Positions 1 through 13,885 of a DNA stretch of 64,000 nucleotides are shown one piece after another. Origin of the DNA: Rhizophagus irregularis (lineage: Eukaryota > Glomeromycota > Glomeromycetes > Glomerales > Glomeraceae); assembly GCF_026210795.1 (NCBI RefSeq), contig NC_089453.1, forward strand, positions 3,288,501 to 3,352,500, read 5' to 3'. A program made the translations under genes and the position numbers. A model generated the notes under the pieces. The model had not been told where the DNA came from and did no database searches. It worked only from the letters and a program-made list of their open reading frames with translations. The stretch's first letter is position 1. Each line of letters opens with the position of its first letter.

Positions 1-1191
1 TAAATTTTTTTTCTTTATTAATTTATTTAATAAATAATCTATTTAGTACATAATTAGTTTTAGATTACTCCTTTTTAATTTAGTGGATAATATACTTTTA
101 ACAGACTCTTGATCAGTGGCTTGTTATTACGCGATAAATAGATGAAAATAAGATTTAATTTAATGATAAACATTGCCATATACTGTATAGTATTACAATC
201 TCTGGATTTTCAAATTTTGTAACAGGTAACAATTTAAAGGTTAAGTTCGCTTATCTGATTATCTTACAATATACAATTGCAGATAGAGAAGCTAAGTAAT
301 AATTTTTTAGAATTTTAATGATATTCGAAATTATATGAAAATATAGTATAAAAAATAATAAAAATAGTATAAATATTAAATTCAAAGTTACAAGCTGCAC
401 CGCTGCGTTCGAGATGCATCTTCTTTCACGTGATTGAATACAAAGTGATTGAAAAAAAAAAATAATATCACAATAAGCGGAATCAAAAATTCTGATAATG
501 ACGACTGCGGCTTAAATAGTATTGTCCACATTCAAATATTAATTTATCAGTTAATAATTATCGCTTTATTAAAAAAAAAATTGGTCAATATATATGTTGA
601 GACAACTAAAGTCAAGAAATTATAATCTGTTATTACTCGCTATTAAATTATTGGTATCGAAGGAGTTTGATTTTAATTTTTCTATTCTTCTTTTTTTTAA
701 TTTCCCTTTTCTTTTCTTTTTTTCATTTTTTTTCTTCTTTTTTAGGTTTGTCTCTTGACTTACCTTAAAATTATTTGTAGTTCAACAAGGTGAAAGTACT
801 CCTTTGAAATAGTGAGAACGAGCACGTACAATTACCGAATGAGCACGAAATTATTTTCATCGACTTGAATCAGCATCATTTAAGGAAAGATATTGGAATA
901 GGATAATGATGTCATTTTAAGAATAAAGAGATTACAAATGGAAAAAAGTTTTTCATTGAATGATTTATTATTGTTTATTGTGAAACTTAACTAGTATTTA
1001 AAAATTATTGATCGATGAGTTTTTACTGTATATAGTGAACTGCGTATGATCAGCAGCAGGCCTATCCTATGTTTGTATTGTACAAGATTCTCAGCCTTTG
1101 TGAAACTAAGTATAGTATATTTAATCATTTTTTGTTTTTAATTTATCTTATTTTATTTTTTTTTTACGTTCTCATAACGAAGGAAGGTCGT
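1..1191. other. upstream region of the RNF213-like gene
   Basis: No gene was recognised here. The stretch is A+T-rich, with a pyrimidine-rich tract at about 676-745 (runs of T with C) and one TCACGTGA palindrome near 427. An open frame runs from an ATG at 1069 into the gene. Its first 41 residues are hydrophobic and low in complexity and do not look like a CBM20 start, so this part is taken as untranslated leader or part of a 5' intron. Confidence 0.5.
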
Positions 1192-4100
1192 ATGGAAAAT
1201 AATACATTATCATTCACATTTCATATTCTTTTGCCAGAGAACATTGAAGAAAATGGTCAGCCCGTAGTTCTTGGCAATGTAAAAGAATTAGGATCTTGGA
1301 ATAATCCTATCGTAAAACTTCGTCAACCATTCCCTCAAAATCCAACATATTGGAAATCCGATCCAGTTGCTATTTCGGTATCAAATTTTGGAAATGTTCA
1401 ATATAATTATGCTATTCATACACCTAAATTCACGTTATTTGGAAGAGAAGGAAAAATTATATTTGAAGGAATTGATGTTCAAGATAGGCGCACATTGAAT
1501 ATTAAGATAACTGATCAATTTGATATATGGAGAATACGCGGATTTGCCTTTGTAGATTATATTTACGATTCTACTGAGGTTAATAATTTTAAAGATAAAG
1601 TTGTGGAATATCAACGTTTATTAATTCTTCATAATGATCTAACGATACGCGCGTCAAATCCCAAATTTATTATCAATCGAATCGATAATAACCTTAAAGG
1701 AAAACGATTATTTTTATGTATTCTCTTAGGGTATTATATATCAAAAAGAGAAGGTTCTCCTTATGTATTACTTGATAATTTCCCATCTAACTTATTACTT
1801 AATGCTTTTGAGGATTATAAACAAGAAATTTTACCTAAAGACTCCAAAGATCAAATGTATACTGCTATCTTAACTTTAATCAAGCATAATGCTTTTCAGA
1901 TGAAATTTGATTGGCTCATTATTTTTACAATCGCTTCTGAAGTTGATCCTGATTACACCTTCATTGATCATTTAAAAGCCTTAAAATATTCTGATGAAAA
2001 TTTAACAAAATTTATTAAAAGTTGTAAAATGATTAAATCTTATATTGAAAACATTAAATTAGAATCTTACGTTAAAATTGCAAAGGTAAATTTAGTTTAA
2101 AATTTTTTGTCAAATTTTGATTCAATTTGATTTTAATTAAACATTTATATATATATATTTTAGTGGTTAATCCCATTATGTCACAATATAGACTCTCTTT
2201 TAAAAATTTGGAATGATATTCTTTTTCATAACAACGAAATTGATGATAGTCTTTTTAAGTGTTTTATTGACCGAATTCAAAAATTTATTTCTAATGATGA
2301 AGCTGTTGACTTAGAATACCACTTTAAAAGCCTTTCAAAAGATCATCGAAACCGTAGTTCGGGAGTTTTCCGTGATCAAGTTATATTTTTACTTAAAAAT
2401 CCAAATAGAAAGTGGACATATGAAAATATCGATGCTATTAAAAAATTATTACATGATAATAGTCTAAATTGGCAGAGAGATGAAATTATTCAAACATTAG
2501 AGTTAATATCTCAGTCACGTACTTTGAAATTATTAAATATATTTCCAGAAATTTTAGACGATTGGTTCCGTAGTGATTTTTCTGATACCAAAGAAGAAAA
2601 GATACCAAAAATTTGTGCAATTTGGTTTAAAAATCTTCTCTCCAAACTCAATACAATTACAAACAATAAAAATGATAGCAATTTTATTTTTTCGGTATTT
2701 CAACAATTAGATTTTATGTATCCTTTGCTCGGTCAAAGAATTAATATTTGGCGAGATTTAACAGCAATTGCCATAGATAGAGTAAAGGATTGTTCAGAAG
2801 ATCAAATATTTTCTGCAACAAAATTAATAGTACAAATAAAGCAAGACAATGTTAAAGAACTATTTTTAGAGATGGTAAAGGATATATTAACTATTCAACA
2901 AACTTATGATCAGTTGTTAAACAAGATACGCATTATTTGCGATTGCAAAACAACCATGACTTTAGACGTTCCAAACATGTAAGTTTTTTGTAATAATTTT
3001 TTGCTTTTAATATGTTATTGTTTTAATATTTTTTTTTTATAATTGTTAGGATAAGCGAAGACATTTTATATTATATAATGACTTATTTACAAAAAGCATC
3101 TAAGACTTCGGGACACCATAATACTATTTTAAAATACAGCAACTTTTGGAATATTATATTACGCGCTACTGGAAGCGTCACAAAACTCAACTCAAACCCA
3201 TTTATGAAAAATATTAAAACGTCTATTAACGAACTCGCTGGATTACTTATTGAAAGGACGATTGACCTAAAATTATTACAACAAATTTTAAAATATGATG
3301 ACGAATATCTTTTTCGACATTTTGATTCGGCTGTTCCAAAAAAGAAAGCTTTAGGAGATGTAGTTGTTTCTAGAGATGAAATTGAAACACTTAGAAAGGT
3401 ATATGATTATTATCAAATTAAACTCGATATGCTTTCCAAGTTTTATAGCAGATTTTGTCCATCCGAGAAGGTAAAAGATGTAACGAATTATATTCGAGAT
3501 GTAAAACAGAATCTGCAAAGTTTAGATAAAATAAAGGCGAAACAAGTGTTCTTATCGGATCATTGGGCATTTCATGAGAAAACTTTAGACAGTGCAAGAA
3601 ATTGTTATAGATTTAATCGATCTCAAACTTTTCGAAATATCTTCGATTCTTGTATTAAAAAAGATGCTGCCGCAGTAAACGTAGAATACATAGCACAAAA
3701 ATTAATTCCAAACGTTTTTATAAAGTACAATGCTATTTGTAAACAACTTAAAGATTGGGAAAAGCTCAAATGCTCAGAAGCAACTTTGTTTTGGAAAAAT
3801 GTTATGGATATTAATGTAGAACTTGATTTGATAAAAGACTACAAAATCTCTAGAAGTCAAAAATTTATGCAAACCCTTGATTATGTTATAAAAATTCCTC
3901 ATTGGATCCAACGACTTGAAGAGCTAGAAAAAGTTGTGGAAATGAAAGTTTTCAAAATACCACATGATGATGATGATTGGTTATCAAAAGCAATTAGTAA
4001 TTTAAAAGGTGATTCCATGAAGCTTGGGCAAATAAATAATTTCTTCGATTGCCTTAGTAAAAATCTTTCAGATATCAATCATGATTGTTGGAAATTGATA

Positions 4101-7100
4101 AAAGAATTGTCAAGAGCTGAAGAATTTTTTAGTTTCATAAAGAAAATTGCCGAACATGATATTAAAAATTTGATTAATGGAGTGGATGATAATTTGGATG
4201 GAAGATTGATTCAAGAGAATACTATTTCATCTCTTATTGAAGTTAAACAATTTTTATTTCCTCTTATGAATAAAAATATGGAATCTATTTCTGATTTGTT
4301 AAAAGAATTACTAAATATCATTAAGAAGAACCATACATTAGGAGAAAAGATTGCATTATGTAATGGTAACAATATGGCATTACAAAATATTTACAATAAT
4401 ATTCAAAATCGTGAAGAAGTAACTAAAGAAAAAATCAAAAATGCTGTACTTAATGGAACCTTTACATTTACACGTGACCGAAAAGAAGACAAATGTTTAG
4501 TTTCTTTACAATATCCCTCTAAATTTAACGTGAAGTATAATTTAAAGGAAATTTTAGATTTACGTGGACGAGCTCTTTTGATTGTTTCAAAACCAAAAAA
4601 TACTGTTGTGATAAATAACAAAGAGACAGAAATGTTTAAAGATGTTATAGATAGATTCGTTACCCAAGTTGATGTTGCACTAGAAATAATTAGCACTGTA
4701 TCCATGTTAATACAAATTGGACATTTTGATTTTATAAAATTTGAAATTAAATTACAAGGAACTGATATGAAAGATTATCTGGAATTTTTAAAAGAAGAAA
4801 TTAAGAATTGGTAAATTTTCTATTTTCAATTTTTTAAACGTTACGAAACTTTTTTTAAATTTTTGTAATTGCTTTTGTATTCTTCCAAGTAAATTGATAT
4901 AGTTTAATTTTTGCAAATTTTATAGGCAAGATGTAATAGATCGTGCGCAGGAAAATTGTTACTATTTAACGTTCTTTACTGCTCGTCATGTATTGTCATT
5001 TTATGATTATTTCACATCGGAAAAATCAGATGAAGAAAATGAAGAGGAATGCAAAACATTGATTAGATTTGTAAACAGCAAAGCTCAATTGCCATCTCAT
5101 AAGGATATTCAAGGAATTTCACGCGAATCTAAAGATTATTTCAAAGTTCTTTGCGAAATTGGAAATGGATTAGAAAAAATTTTTACGAGTATTCCAAAAC
5201 AATCACGTAAACTTAAAGCGACTGGACAAGGCATAATTATAGATCTAGTTAGGAAGGGTGAATTATTTGTCGCTTCTTATACTGACAAAACACGAACTCC
5301 AAATATTATCATGTCATTATATGCTAATTATGGATCTTATCCCGAACCGTGGCAACTTTTGATATGTACTACTTCAACTACGATGGAAGAATTAGCAAAT
5401 TTCATAAGAAGAAGTTTATTCGCATCGAATAATGGATATGAAAATCGTTTATTTTGTATTGCAAATTTGGAATCGTTAGATATTGAATTACAATATTATT
5501 TTGTAGACTATGTTAAAAAAATGCAATTGAAATATACAAATGAAAGTTACCTTTTGGCATTTCTATGTTGTCAACAAACTGGAAGATCTACTAATTATAT
5601 TTTAGATCATTATTCTTTAGAAGTTCGAGAGATTGACGAATTAAATGTAGCAACATTGCAAGAAGTTTATCAGGAATTGTTTTCAAATATAACATGTGTT
5701 TCTTCCGATTTATCCGGCCAAGGGAAAACTGAATGGATTAGAGAAGTTAGCCATTCTAAACTAAAAATTCCACTTTTCTTAATCAGCGATAATATGGATT
5801 TTAAATATCTTGCAAATAAACTTAAAAAATGCAGCCTCTCACAGGAACAAAGTTTACATATCAATATTTTATCAGCTGATTGTCCTGAAGATGTGAATTT
5901 ATTTTTATTTGAATTATTGACTTTTAAAATAATTTTACATGATAATGTAATAGTCTCAATTCCTGCTGAAACTTTTATTTTTATTGAAATAGCTTCTTCA
6001 ATAAAACATAATTTGCTTAATATTCATCCTTTTATAAGTTATTTACCTTTTAAGCATTTATCTTGGAATATTAAAGACTTTAAAGTGTCTCAAATAATAA
6101 CAAGTCCGATTCAAGTTGTTTGTTACTTTTTGAATTTATATGATAATGGAAAAGTTGATACAGAAGAAATTTTCTCTGAAGGAACAGAATTTATCGAAGA
6201 TCCTTTATCAGAAGAAGTATGCCAAAATCTTATTATAAAATATTTTTTGAGTGAAAGTGGCAAAACTAAATTGTCTTTTAAATATATTGAGATTTTTGTC
6301 AATATTTTAGCGGATCAATTAATTAGATTCTCATCAAATAAGGATTTCACACTAAACAATTTGATAGGAGAAACTAGCGCCAATATCGCTAATTCCAGAT
6401 CAACAATAATTAAGTTATTATTATACACCTCAAAAGATTTAGTAATCCAAACTATTAAAGCAAAGTCAGACCAACTTAAATTTTTAACTATTAAATATGA
6501 AGATGAGATTGTTCGATCTTATGATTCAAACGATTTCACATCATTTTTTGATTATCAAAATTCTCTCTCATTATTTTATCATTGTAAAGATAAAGTTCCC
6601 GATAACATTAAATTATTGCTAAAACTTCAGTCACCTGGTGATGGGGAATTGGCTGATTTTAGTACAAATATAGAATTAGAAACAATATTAAAGGAACTTC
6701 CTAATTATGCTGTGACTATGGATAATCAGATGAAGATGGCCTTAATTCGTTTAAGAGTAAAAGCAAACATTCCAGTTGTGATTTGTGGTGATGCAGGATG
6801 TGGCAAGGCAAGTTTCACTTATATTACAATTTGAGATTAAAAACAATTTTGATATTAATAAGATTTTTGTTGGGTTATTTAGACAAGTTTAATTGCCTAT
6901 TTGGCATTGGTTGTTGAAGCTCAATTCTTGACTCTTAATCTTCATGCTGGAATTGATGAAGAAACTATTATGATATTTATGAATGATGCTTTGAAAAAAG
7001 CAGAAAAAGATGAAACGTGGATATTATTTGATGAAATAAATACATGTAATCATTTAGGATTACTTGCAGAGTTATTATCTAATAAAAAATTTAAGGATAA

Positions 7101-10100
7101 ACCTATACATTCAAATGTTCGATTATTTGCTACATGTAATCCATACCGTCTTTGTACAGGAATTCAAAGTGAGGCAAGTAAAGATAAAAGATATGATGAA
7201 AATCAAATTAATCTTGTTTATCAAGTTAAACCACTTCCTGATCAAATTTTGAATTATGTTTGGGATTTTGGTATTATAAAATCAAATTATGAACGTAGAT
7301 ACATTCAAATTATTGTTGAAATGGAATTAACAAATAATTTAGCACATCCCGTATTTTCTGAACTCTTATTTGCTTCTCAAAATTTTATACGAAAAGTAGA
7401 GGAACCATATAGTGTTAGTTTACGTGATATTAAACGAGCTATAACGTTGGTGAAATTCTTTTATAATTCCCTTGGGAATCGTCCGGCTTACGAAGAGGAA
7501 CATAAATATCCACCACTTGGAAATCCAACAATAATAATTAGATCTTATATTTTAGCACTTAGTATTTGTTATCATTCTCGATTATATAATCAAGACTTAC
7601 GTAAACAATATCGTTGTGAAATGGAACAAATATTACGAAATCACGAAATTTATATAGAAGAAAATATGTTTTCTAAAATTATTTGTGAAGAACAAGAGGA
7701 TTACATTAATAGAATGCAATGTCCACCTGATGTGGCAAATAATGAAGCTTTATTAGAGAATGTTTTGGCTACGATTGTATGCATTTTGACACGTATCCCT
7801 TTGTTTCTTATAGGGGCTCCTGGTTCTTCAAAATCTTTGGCAATTCGCTTAATAAATTCGAATTTACGTGGATCTGGTTCGAATGATAAATATTTTAGAA
7901 CGTTACCACAGATTTACTTAATTCCATATCAATGCACTTTATCTTCAACTTCAGATGGTATAATGAAAATTTTTGATAAGGCAAATAGATATCAAAAAAC
8001 GGCCTCCAAACAATTTCCCATTGCTAGTGTTGTTTTACTTGATAATGGTTATTGTCACTTTAGTTAATCTTTTTTTTGTTATTGTTTTTTTTAATTGAAA
8101 TTAACCAAATTTGTTCGTTATGATTTTTAATTTATTAGTCGATTTGGCTGAAGAAAGTCCTTTTAATCCATTAAAAGTACTTCATTCTCTACTTGAACCA
8201 AGCTACCCGGCTACAGAACAAGCTGTTTCGGTGATTGGAATATCTAATTGGCGTCTAGATATTAGTAAAAGTAGTCGCGCATTAATTGTTCAAAGGTATC
8301 TTTGTAATTTGTTTATTTTTTTTGCAAAATTTTCTTATTAACAATTTTTTTTTATATAGGCCACAAATTAATTTAGATGATTTAGTCGATACTGCTGAAT
8401 GTTTATTAAATACAAGAGCTATTGGACATGGACAGAAAGTTGCATTAGAACCTTTAGCTAAGGCATATTCAAATTTTGAAAAATATGATCAAGCTTTGTC
8501 TAACTTCCACGGACTTCGTGATTATTATGCACTGGTTAAACGGCTTTCAATAAACGAAATGACTCCAGAAAATATTCAAATGGCATTGGCCCGTAATTTT
8601 GGAGGGACACAAAATCATGTCAAATTATGCGAAAAATATTTTGGAAATGTTCTAGAATTATTTAATAATCATAATTCATGGTCATATAAACAAATTCCAA
8701 TCGAAAAATTAATTGATTCAAATTTAAATGATTCAGATGCACGTCATTTAATGATTATTGGTAAAAGTGATTCAATTGTAAATTTGTTAACTTATCATTT
8801 AAGAAAAAGAAATTTGGATTCAGTTGTAATTTTAGGATCACAATTTCCTAATGATCGGAATGATTACTCTTATAATGTTTTAAATAGAATAATGGTACGT
8901 AAATAATTTCAATTATTTTTCATCTTATTCATTATATTTTTAATCATACATATTTATATTATTTATATTCTTTTTTTAGATGTGTGTCGAAACAGGCAAA
9001 TTATTGATATTAACAGATTTAGAAATTATTTATGGTAATTTTTTGATTTTATAATAATTTTATTAATAATTTTACAGCAATGAAACTATTATTAATCAAA
9101 GAAATAAAATCTATTTAAACTTAATATTAGGTAATCTTTATGATTTATGGAATCAAAATTGTATTGGAGTAAGAGATAAGGAAAAGATTAATTACTTTAC
9201 ACGTGTTGCGCTTGGAGCCTATGCTTATCCTATGTTGTAAGTAATATTTGAAAACTCAAATAATGATTTTTTAAAATATTTTCAAAAGAAAACTTCTAAT
9301 TTATGTTTTGTTATAGTTATGTTTCGCCAAATTTTAAATGCATTGTTGTTATGGATGAGAATAATTTAGCATCAGTCGATCCTTCGCTTCTTAATCGATT
9401 TGAAAAACAAAAATTATCGATAAATGACATGCTTGATGATAGACAAAAGTTGCTTGTAAAATATTTATACAATTGGACAAATCAAATTACAACTTTGGTT
9501 AAAGCTAATTCGATGACTGGCTTACATAATAAATTCGCCCAAGAGGATTTATTCATTGGATTTGATAAAAATGAAACTTTACAAAGTTTAATATTTAACA
9601 TTACAATGAATAACCCTGAAGCTAATGATAATGAGATTTTAGAAAAATGCAAAGAATCACTAATTGCAATAGCGTCTCCTGATGGAATTATAAGAGCAGA
9701 ATTATCAATTTTGGATCAAGATGAAGTTGATCGATGGAAATATGTTTATTTCAAACATCATCATCACAATGGCCTTTTCAATTATTTTGACGCTTTATTT
9801 GATCAAGAAAAATTATCTGCGGATTCCAAAGGACAATTAGTAATTATAAACACATTTTCTAAGATAAATATAAAATTTAAATCTTGTTTACAAGATTATT
9901 TAAAATGCCAAGTATATAATTTATCGACCATTAAGACCGAAGTTCAAATAACAAATGTAGTGAAAAATTTCTTTTTTGAATCAAATGATAAGGTTTTAAT
10001 TCTTCAATGCGATATTAATACTATTAATACTAAATGTATCAAGTTAGTAAAGTATATTATTGAACAGTTTCGAAATGAATTTTTGGCTGAGAAAGAGAAG

Positions 10101-13100
10101 TGTGAATCAAATATGCCTATTAAATACGCATGTATAATATTTCATATTCAACGAGATTATGAACCAAGTTTGATAAAATCTAACTTTATTTGCGGATGGA
10201 ATAGAATTACTATTGAATCTTTAGAACCACCGGAAATACCATTAATAGATCTACTGGACAAATCTTTACATGATATAATTAATTCGGAACTTTTTGATAA
10301 GATAGTTAATTCAACGATGCCGTTTGAAAGAATTTTAGAGGAATTATTATTGCAAGAACATTATCATTCTAATGAAAGTCATATGGACCCTATTAGGTAT
10401 AATTAATTTATTTTTCTTTGCTTCATTTCGTATTATTTCAATTAATTTAATACATGATATTATTAATTTCTATAAAATATTAAGGAAAGAAATTTTAAAT
10501 GACTCTCATATCATGAAATGTATAAAAACAAAAACGTTCGAATGGATATTAGGGAATTACAAAAATTGGCAATGTGGAGCAGCTCTAAATAAAAAGGATT
10601 TATCAATGTTTACTTGTTTTTCAATAGTACTACAAAATTATATAAAAAAAATTATCAAGCATACAATTTATAAGATCTTATATTCAATTGAAAAATTACC
10701 GGAAATTGAAAGAATTTTCAAAAATGAAAGTAATGAAAAAGAAGTCGTTCATCTATGGAAACAATCCTTTATAGATAAAATAGTTAAAATCAATTATTTA
10801 TTTGAGCAAAGGTTATCAGTAGTTCCATCTGAAATGATTGAATTTCCTTTTTCATATTATTTTCTAATTAATTATTATAAAAGGTATTATTATGAAGAAT
10901 TGGATATATTAACACAAGACTCCGAAAATATTCAGGAATTAATTGAAGATCATATCGGAGATTTTAGAAATAACTTGATTTTTATTCATCCAAATTTTGA
11001 CAATCTACAAAAATGCTCAGAATTATATTATGATGATTTTATTAGAATTATTTTATCAACTTATTCTATAAAATCAGCTAGTAAAGAAAAATTGGATTTT
11101 ATTTTTAGGTATTTAATTGGAGATAAATTTGCTGATGATCCATTTATTCTTCATATTTATTGGTGGAAGTATGCAACAGAAATTTTAATTCAATTGAAAT
11201 TAGTTGAAACATTTCCAGATCTTATTATTAAGGCTCAAAATGATTTCATTGTATATGGTAAACTTGATCGATTTCTTTTCAAAGAATCAATTAACTTGAT
11301 TTTACAAAATATATGTGATGATAAACCATGGAAACAAGATATGGATGTCATTTTATCAATAAATAATTGTAAAATTGAAAATTTAAAGAATTTTTCAAAT
11401 TTGAACCTATTATTAATATGTAATGATTTATTAAAAATTAATTCAATCCCATTAGAAAAAATCAAAGAAATTATTTATTTGGGAAAATCCGCTAATAAGC
11501 AAGAATTTATTACAACTGATATTATTAATTTAGTATTTAGTGATTTAGATAATAACAATAATATAATTCCTATTACATCATTTATTACAAGAAGTCTTAA
11601 ACTTATTTCTTTGGAATCAGAAATTCGTGGAACTCTTTATAGAAATATATTTTCACAATATTCTTTCAAACTGATGAACGATTGTATAATTGAAAAAATA
11701 TTTGAAACCGAAATCCAACAAAACGAACAAATATTTTTCATGATAATTAAGAATCCTGAAGAAGCTTTACAACTTTCAATTAGATTAAAAACTATCAATG
11801 ATAATATTAAATACATCAACTCGAATATGGCTGAGTTTTGCTGTGAAATAATTCAAAAGATTTTCAGTAAATTTAAACTAAATGAATTGTTACCTTATTT
11901 CAAGAATTCAATTGATTCACTTATGAAACAAGAAAATTTGCCTTTGCAACAAATAACTTCAATTGCATTTCTAAAAGAATTTATAAATAAATACTGGAAA
12001 AATTACTTCCAAGAAGATAATTCTTTATCTAAATCGTTAATTAAAGAAATTAATGATATTATGAAGATTAGTGATGTCCAATCAATAAATTCTTATTTCA
12101 TACTAGATTTGTATAAAAAAAATTCTTTTAATATAAAGCAATTTGAAATATTAAAGAAAGAATTTATATGTTTTGAAAACCAAAAGTTTATTGATATAGA
12201 AACAAATACCAACACGGAAATGAATTTACTTCCCAAACTTTGGAAACCAGTTAGAAAAGTAGATTTTAAAGATTTATATACTTTTTATATTGCAAACTTA
12301 AATGAATATCCGTTTCTTTCATTATTTTTTAAACATTATAATAGATTAAAACTCATCAAGTATCTATATCCAATTATCAGATTTGTGAAAATTCTAAACT
12401 CTAAACTTGAATACCATTTAACTAGAGAAGCAGCTCAAATTATGTCATTTCATGAATTTATTAAAAAAGAATCAGTAGATGAAAAAGAATATATTAATTT
12501 GAAATCTTTATTTGAAGAATTTGCTTTTGGCTGGAATTCTGTTATTAGTCATATTAATCAATATCAATCCGAAGTTGACAAACCATTTATGACTCTTGAT
12601 CTTCCTGTGATATTTGGATTGGTTGAACAAAAAGATGGTGGAGTTTATTTATGTGCAATTGTGGAATTTTTAATTAAATTACATAATGAATTTTTAAATG
12701 ATGTTATGGCTATTCCAATTGAAAAATGTAAAAGTTTTAACTTTATAAAAGATTTTTCTTGGAATTGTTTGAATTCTAAAATATATTTCACTACATCAAC
12801 AGTAACACAAACACAAGAAAAGAATTTTATTAATTATGAATGGAGTGATAAAATTTTAAAGTATAATCAAAGAAATCAAAGAAATCTGAACATTGAAGAT
12901 AATGTAGACTTTATATTTGATTTACAAAAAATTGAGATAAAATTGGCAAGAAAATTGATTCTCTATAAAATTTATTTTGAAATGGAAAATAATCAGTTCT
13001 ATTTAAAAAATTTTTCATTTATGCATGAATTATTTCATAATTCTTCAAGTATTCTTTTTAATATTAAAAGGTTCTTGCCACAAGAACCTATCTTGGCAGA

Positions 13101-13885
13101 TAAAATGAAAATTGTATCTTCAATGTTTCAGAAATCAATAATTTTAAATAATCCATCCAATTCGATTAATTTATCTGAATTATTGTTACTTTTTGAAATT
13201 ATTCTTTGTTTCGTTAAAGAATTATCGATTAAAAATAATAATATTCTTATCTTAAATTTAGTTAATCAATGGCTAAAATTAGCAAGATATAATGTAACAT
13301 ACACAGATATATTTAAGGAATTTTCCTTAAAACATATTATTGCATTTTATGAACTAATTGAAGAACATGTGGCTAATTCTGTAATTTGTGACATTGATGA
13401 TAAATTTAAAATTCCATTAACACAATATATAATGGATTCAATTAATAATATTATAGATTATCATAATTCAGAAAATCAACAACTTATTCCTGCTAAAGCA
13501 TTTGTTCTTGCTTTAAAAAGATTTATTTATAGATATTTATTGATTGATTCAAATATTGAAAATATGAGCTTACATATATATTTCTTGGATTTTACATTAA
13601 ATCTATGGATTAGTAATATAAAAGAAGAATTAATTAAAGAATTATTTCCTACTTGTTTGTTAGTATCTCATGCTTATAATAGTTATGTATATTTACTTGA
13701 TGAGATTGAGGTATGTACTATACACTATATAATTATTTAATTCTTTTTTTAATAATAATCTAAGATTAATTTATTAATTTTAGAAAGCATCAAATGAAAG
13801 GCAAAATAGCAGAAGCTTTGCATATACATCATTAACAACAACTAGGAAAACATTAATTAAAAAATATAAAAAATTTACTGATTAA
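1192..13885 (+). CDS. RNF213/mysterin-like giant AAA+ protein, RING-less (12 exons)
   Basis: Predicted protein of about 3,925 aa. Exons: 1192-2085, 2164-2978, 3050-4810, 4926-6807, 6883-8047, 8139-8295, 8360-8894, 8980-9034, 9131-9236, 9317-10396, 10485-13710, 13784-13885; they sum to a multiple of three and every phase fits. The start is the ATG right before the CBM20-like segment (residues about 3-100, with the VVLGNVKELGSWN pattern). The first AAA module has Walker A GDAGCGKTSLI (lysine about 1784) and Walker B WILFDEINTC (about 1830). The second has GAPGSSKS (about 2095) and LLDNVDLAEESP (about 2169), followed by ISNWRLD and MDENNLASVDPSLLNRFEKQ. A family motif, GLVEQKDGGVYLCAIVEFL, lies near residue 3525. 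The long last part has no Cys/His cluster, so the RING E3 module of vertebrate RNF213 is absent. Family knowledge: RNF213 is a dynein-like AAA+ machine linked to lipid droplets and defence. Its role here is not known. Confidence 0.88.
6808..6882 (+). other. GC-AG intron inside Walker A of the RNF213-like gene
   Basis: The exon reads G-C-G-K and is followed by GCAAGT rather than GTAAGT. The intron ends in TTATTTAG, and the next exon begins T-S-L-I. Only removal of exactly this 75-nt piece gives a full Walker A motif and keeps frame; read-through meets a TGA after about nine codons. GC-AG is a known minor donor class. Confidence 0.85.

Noticed and set aside
1069-1191. Upstream start for the RNF213-like gene
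   Set aside because: The added 41 residues are hydrophobic low-complexity sequence; the CBM20-like domain begins right after the ATG at 1192.
4403-4705. Minus-strand 100-aa frame
   Set aside because: A shadow of exon 3 of the RNF213-like gene.
9035-9130. Alternative exon starting at an internal AG near 9,078
   Set aside because: It would end in a stop after about 14 codons; the acceptor at 9,130 restores the family motif with LYDLW and all later phases.
10372-10484. Start of a separate gene at 10,372
   Set aside because: That frame begins inside the previous exon and an intron; the GT-AG splice from 10,396 to 10,485 joins both parts in frame.
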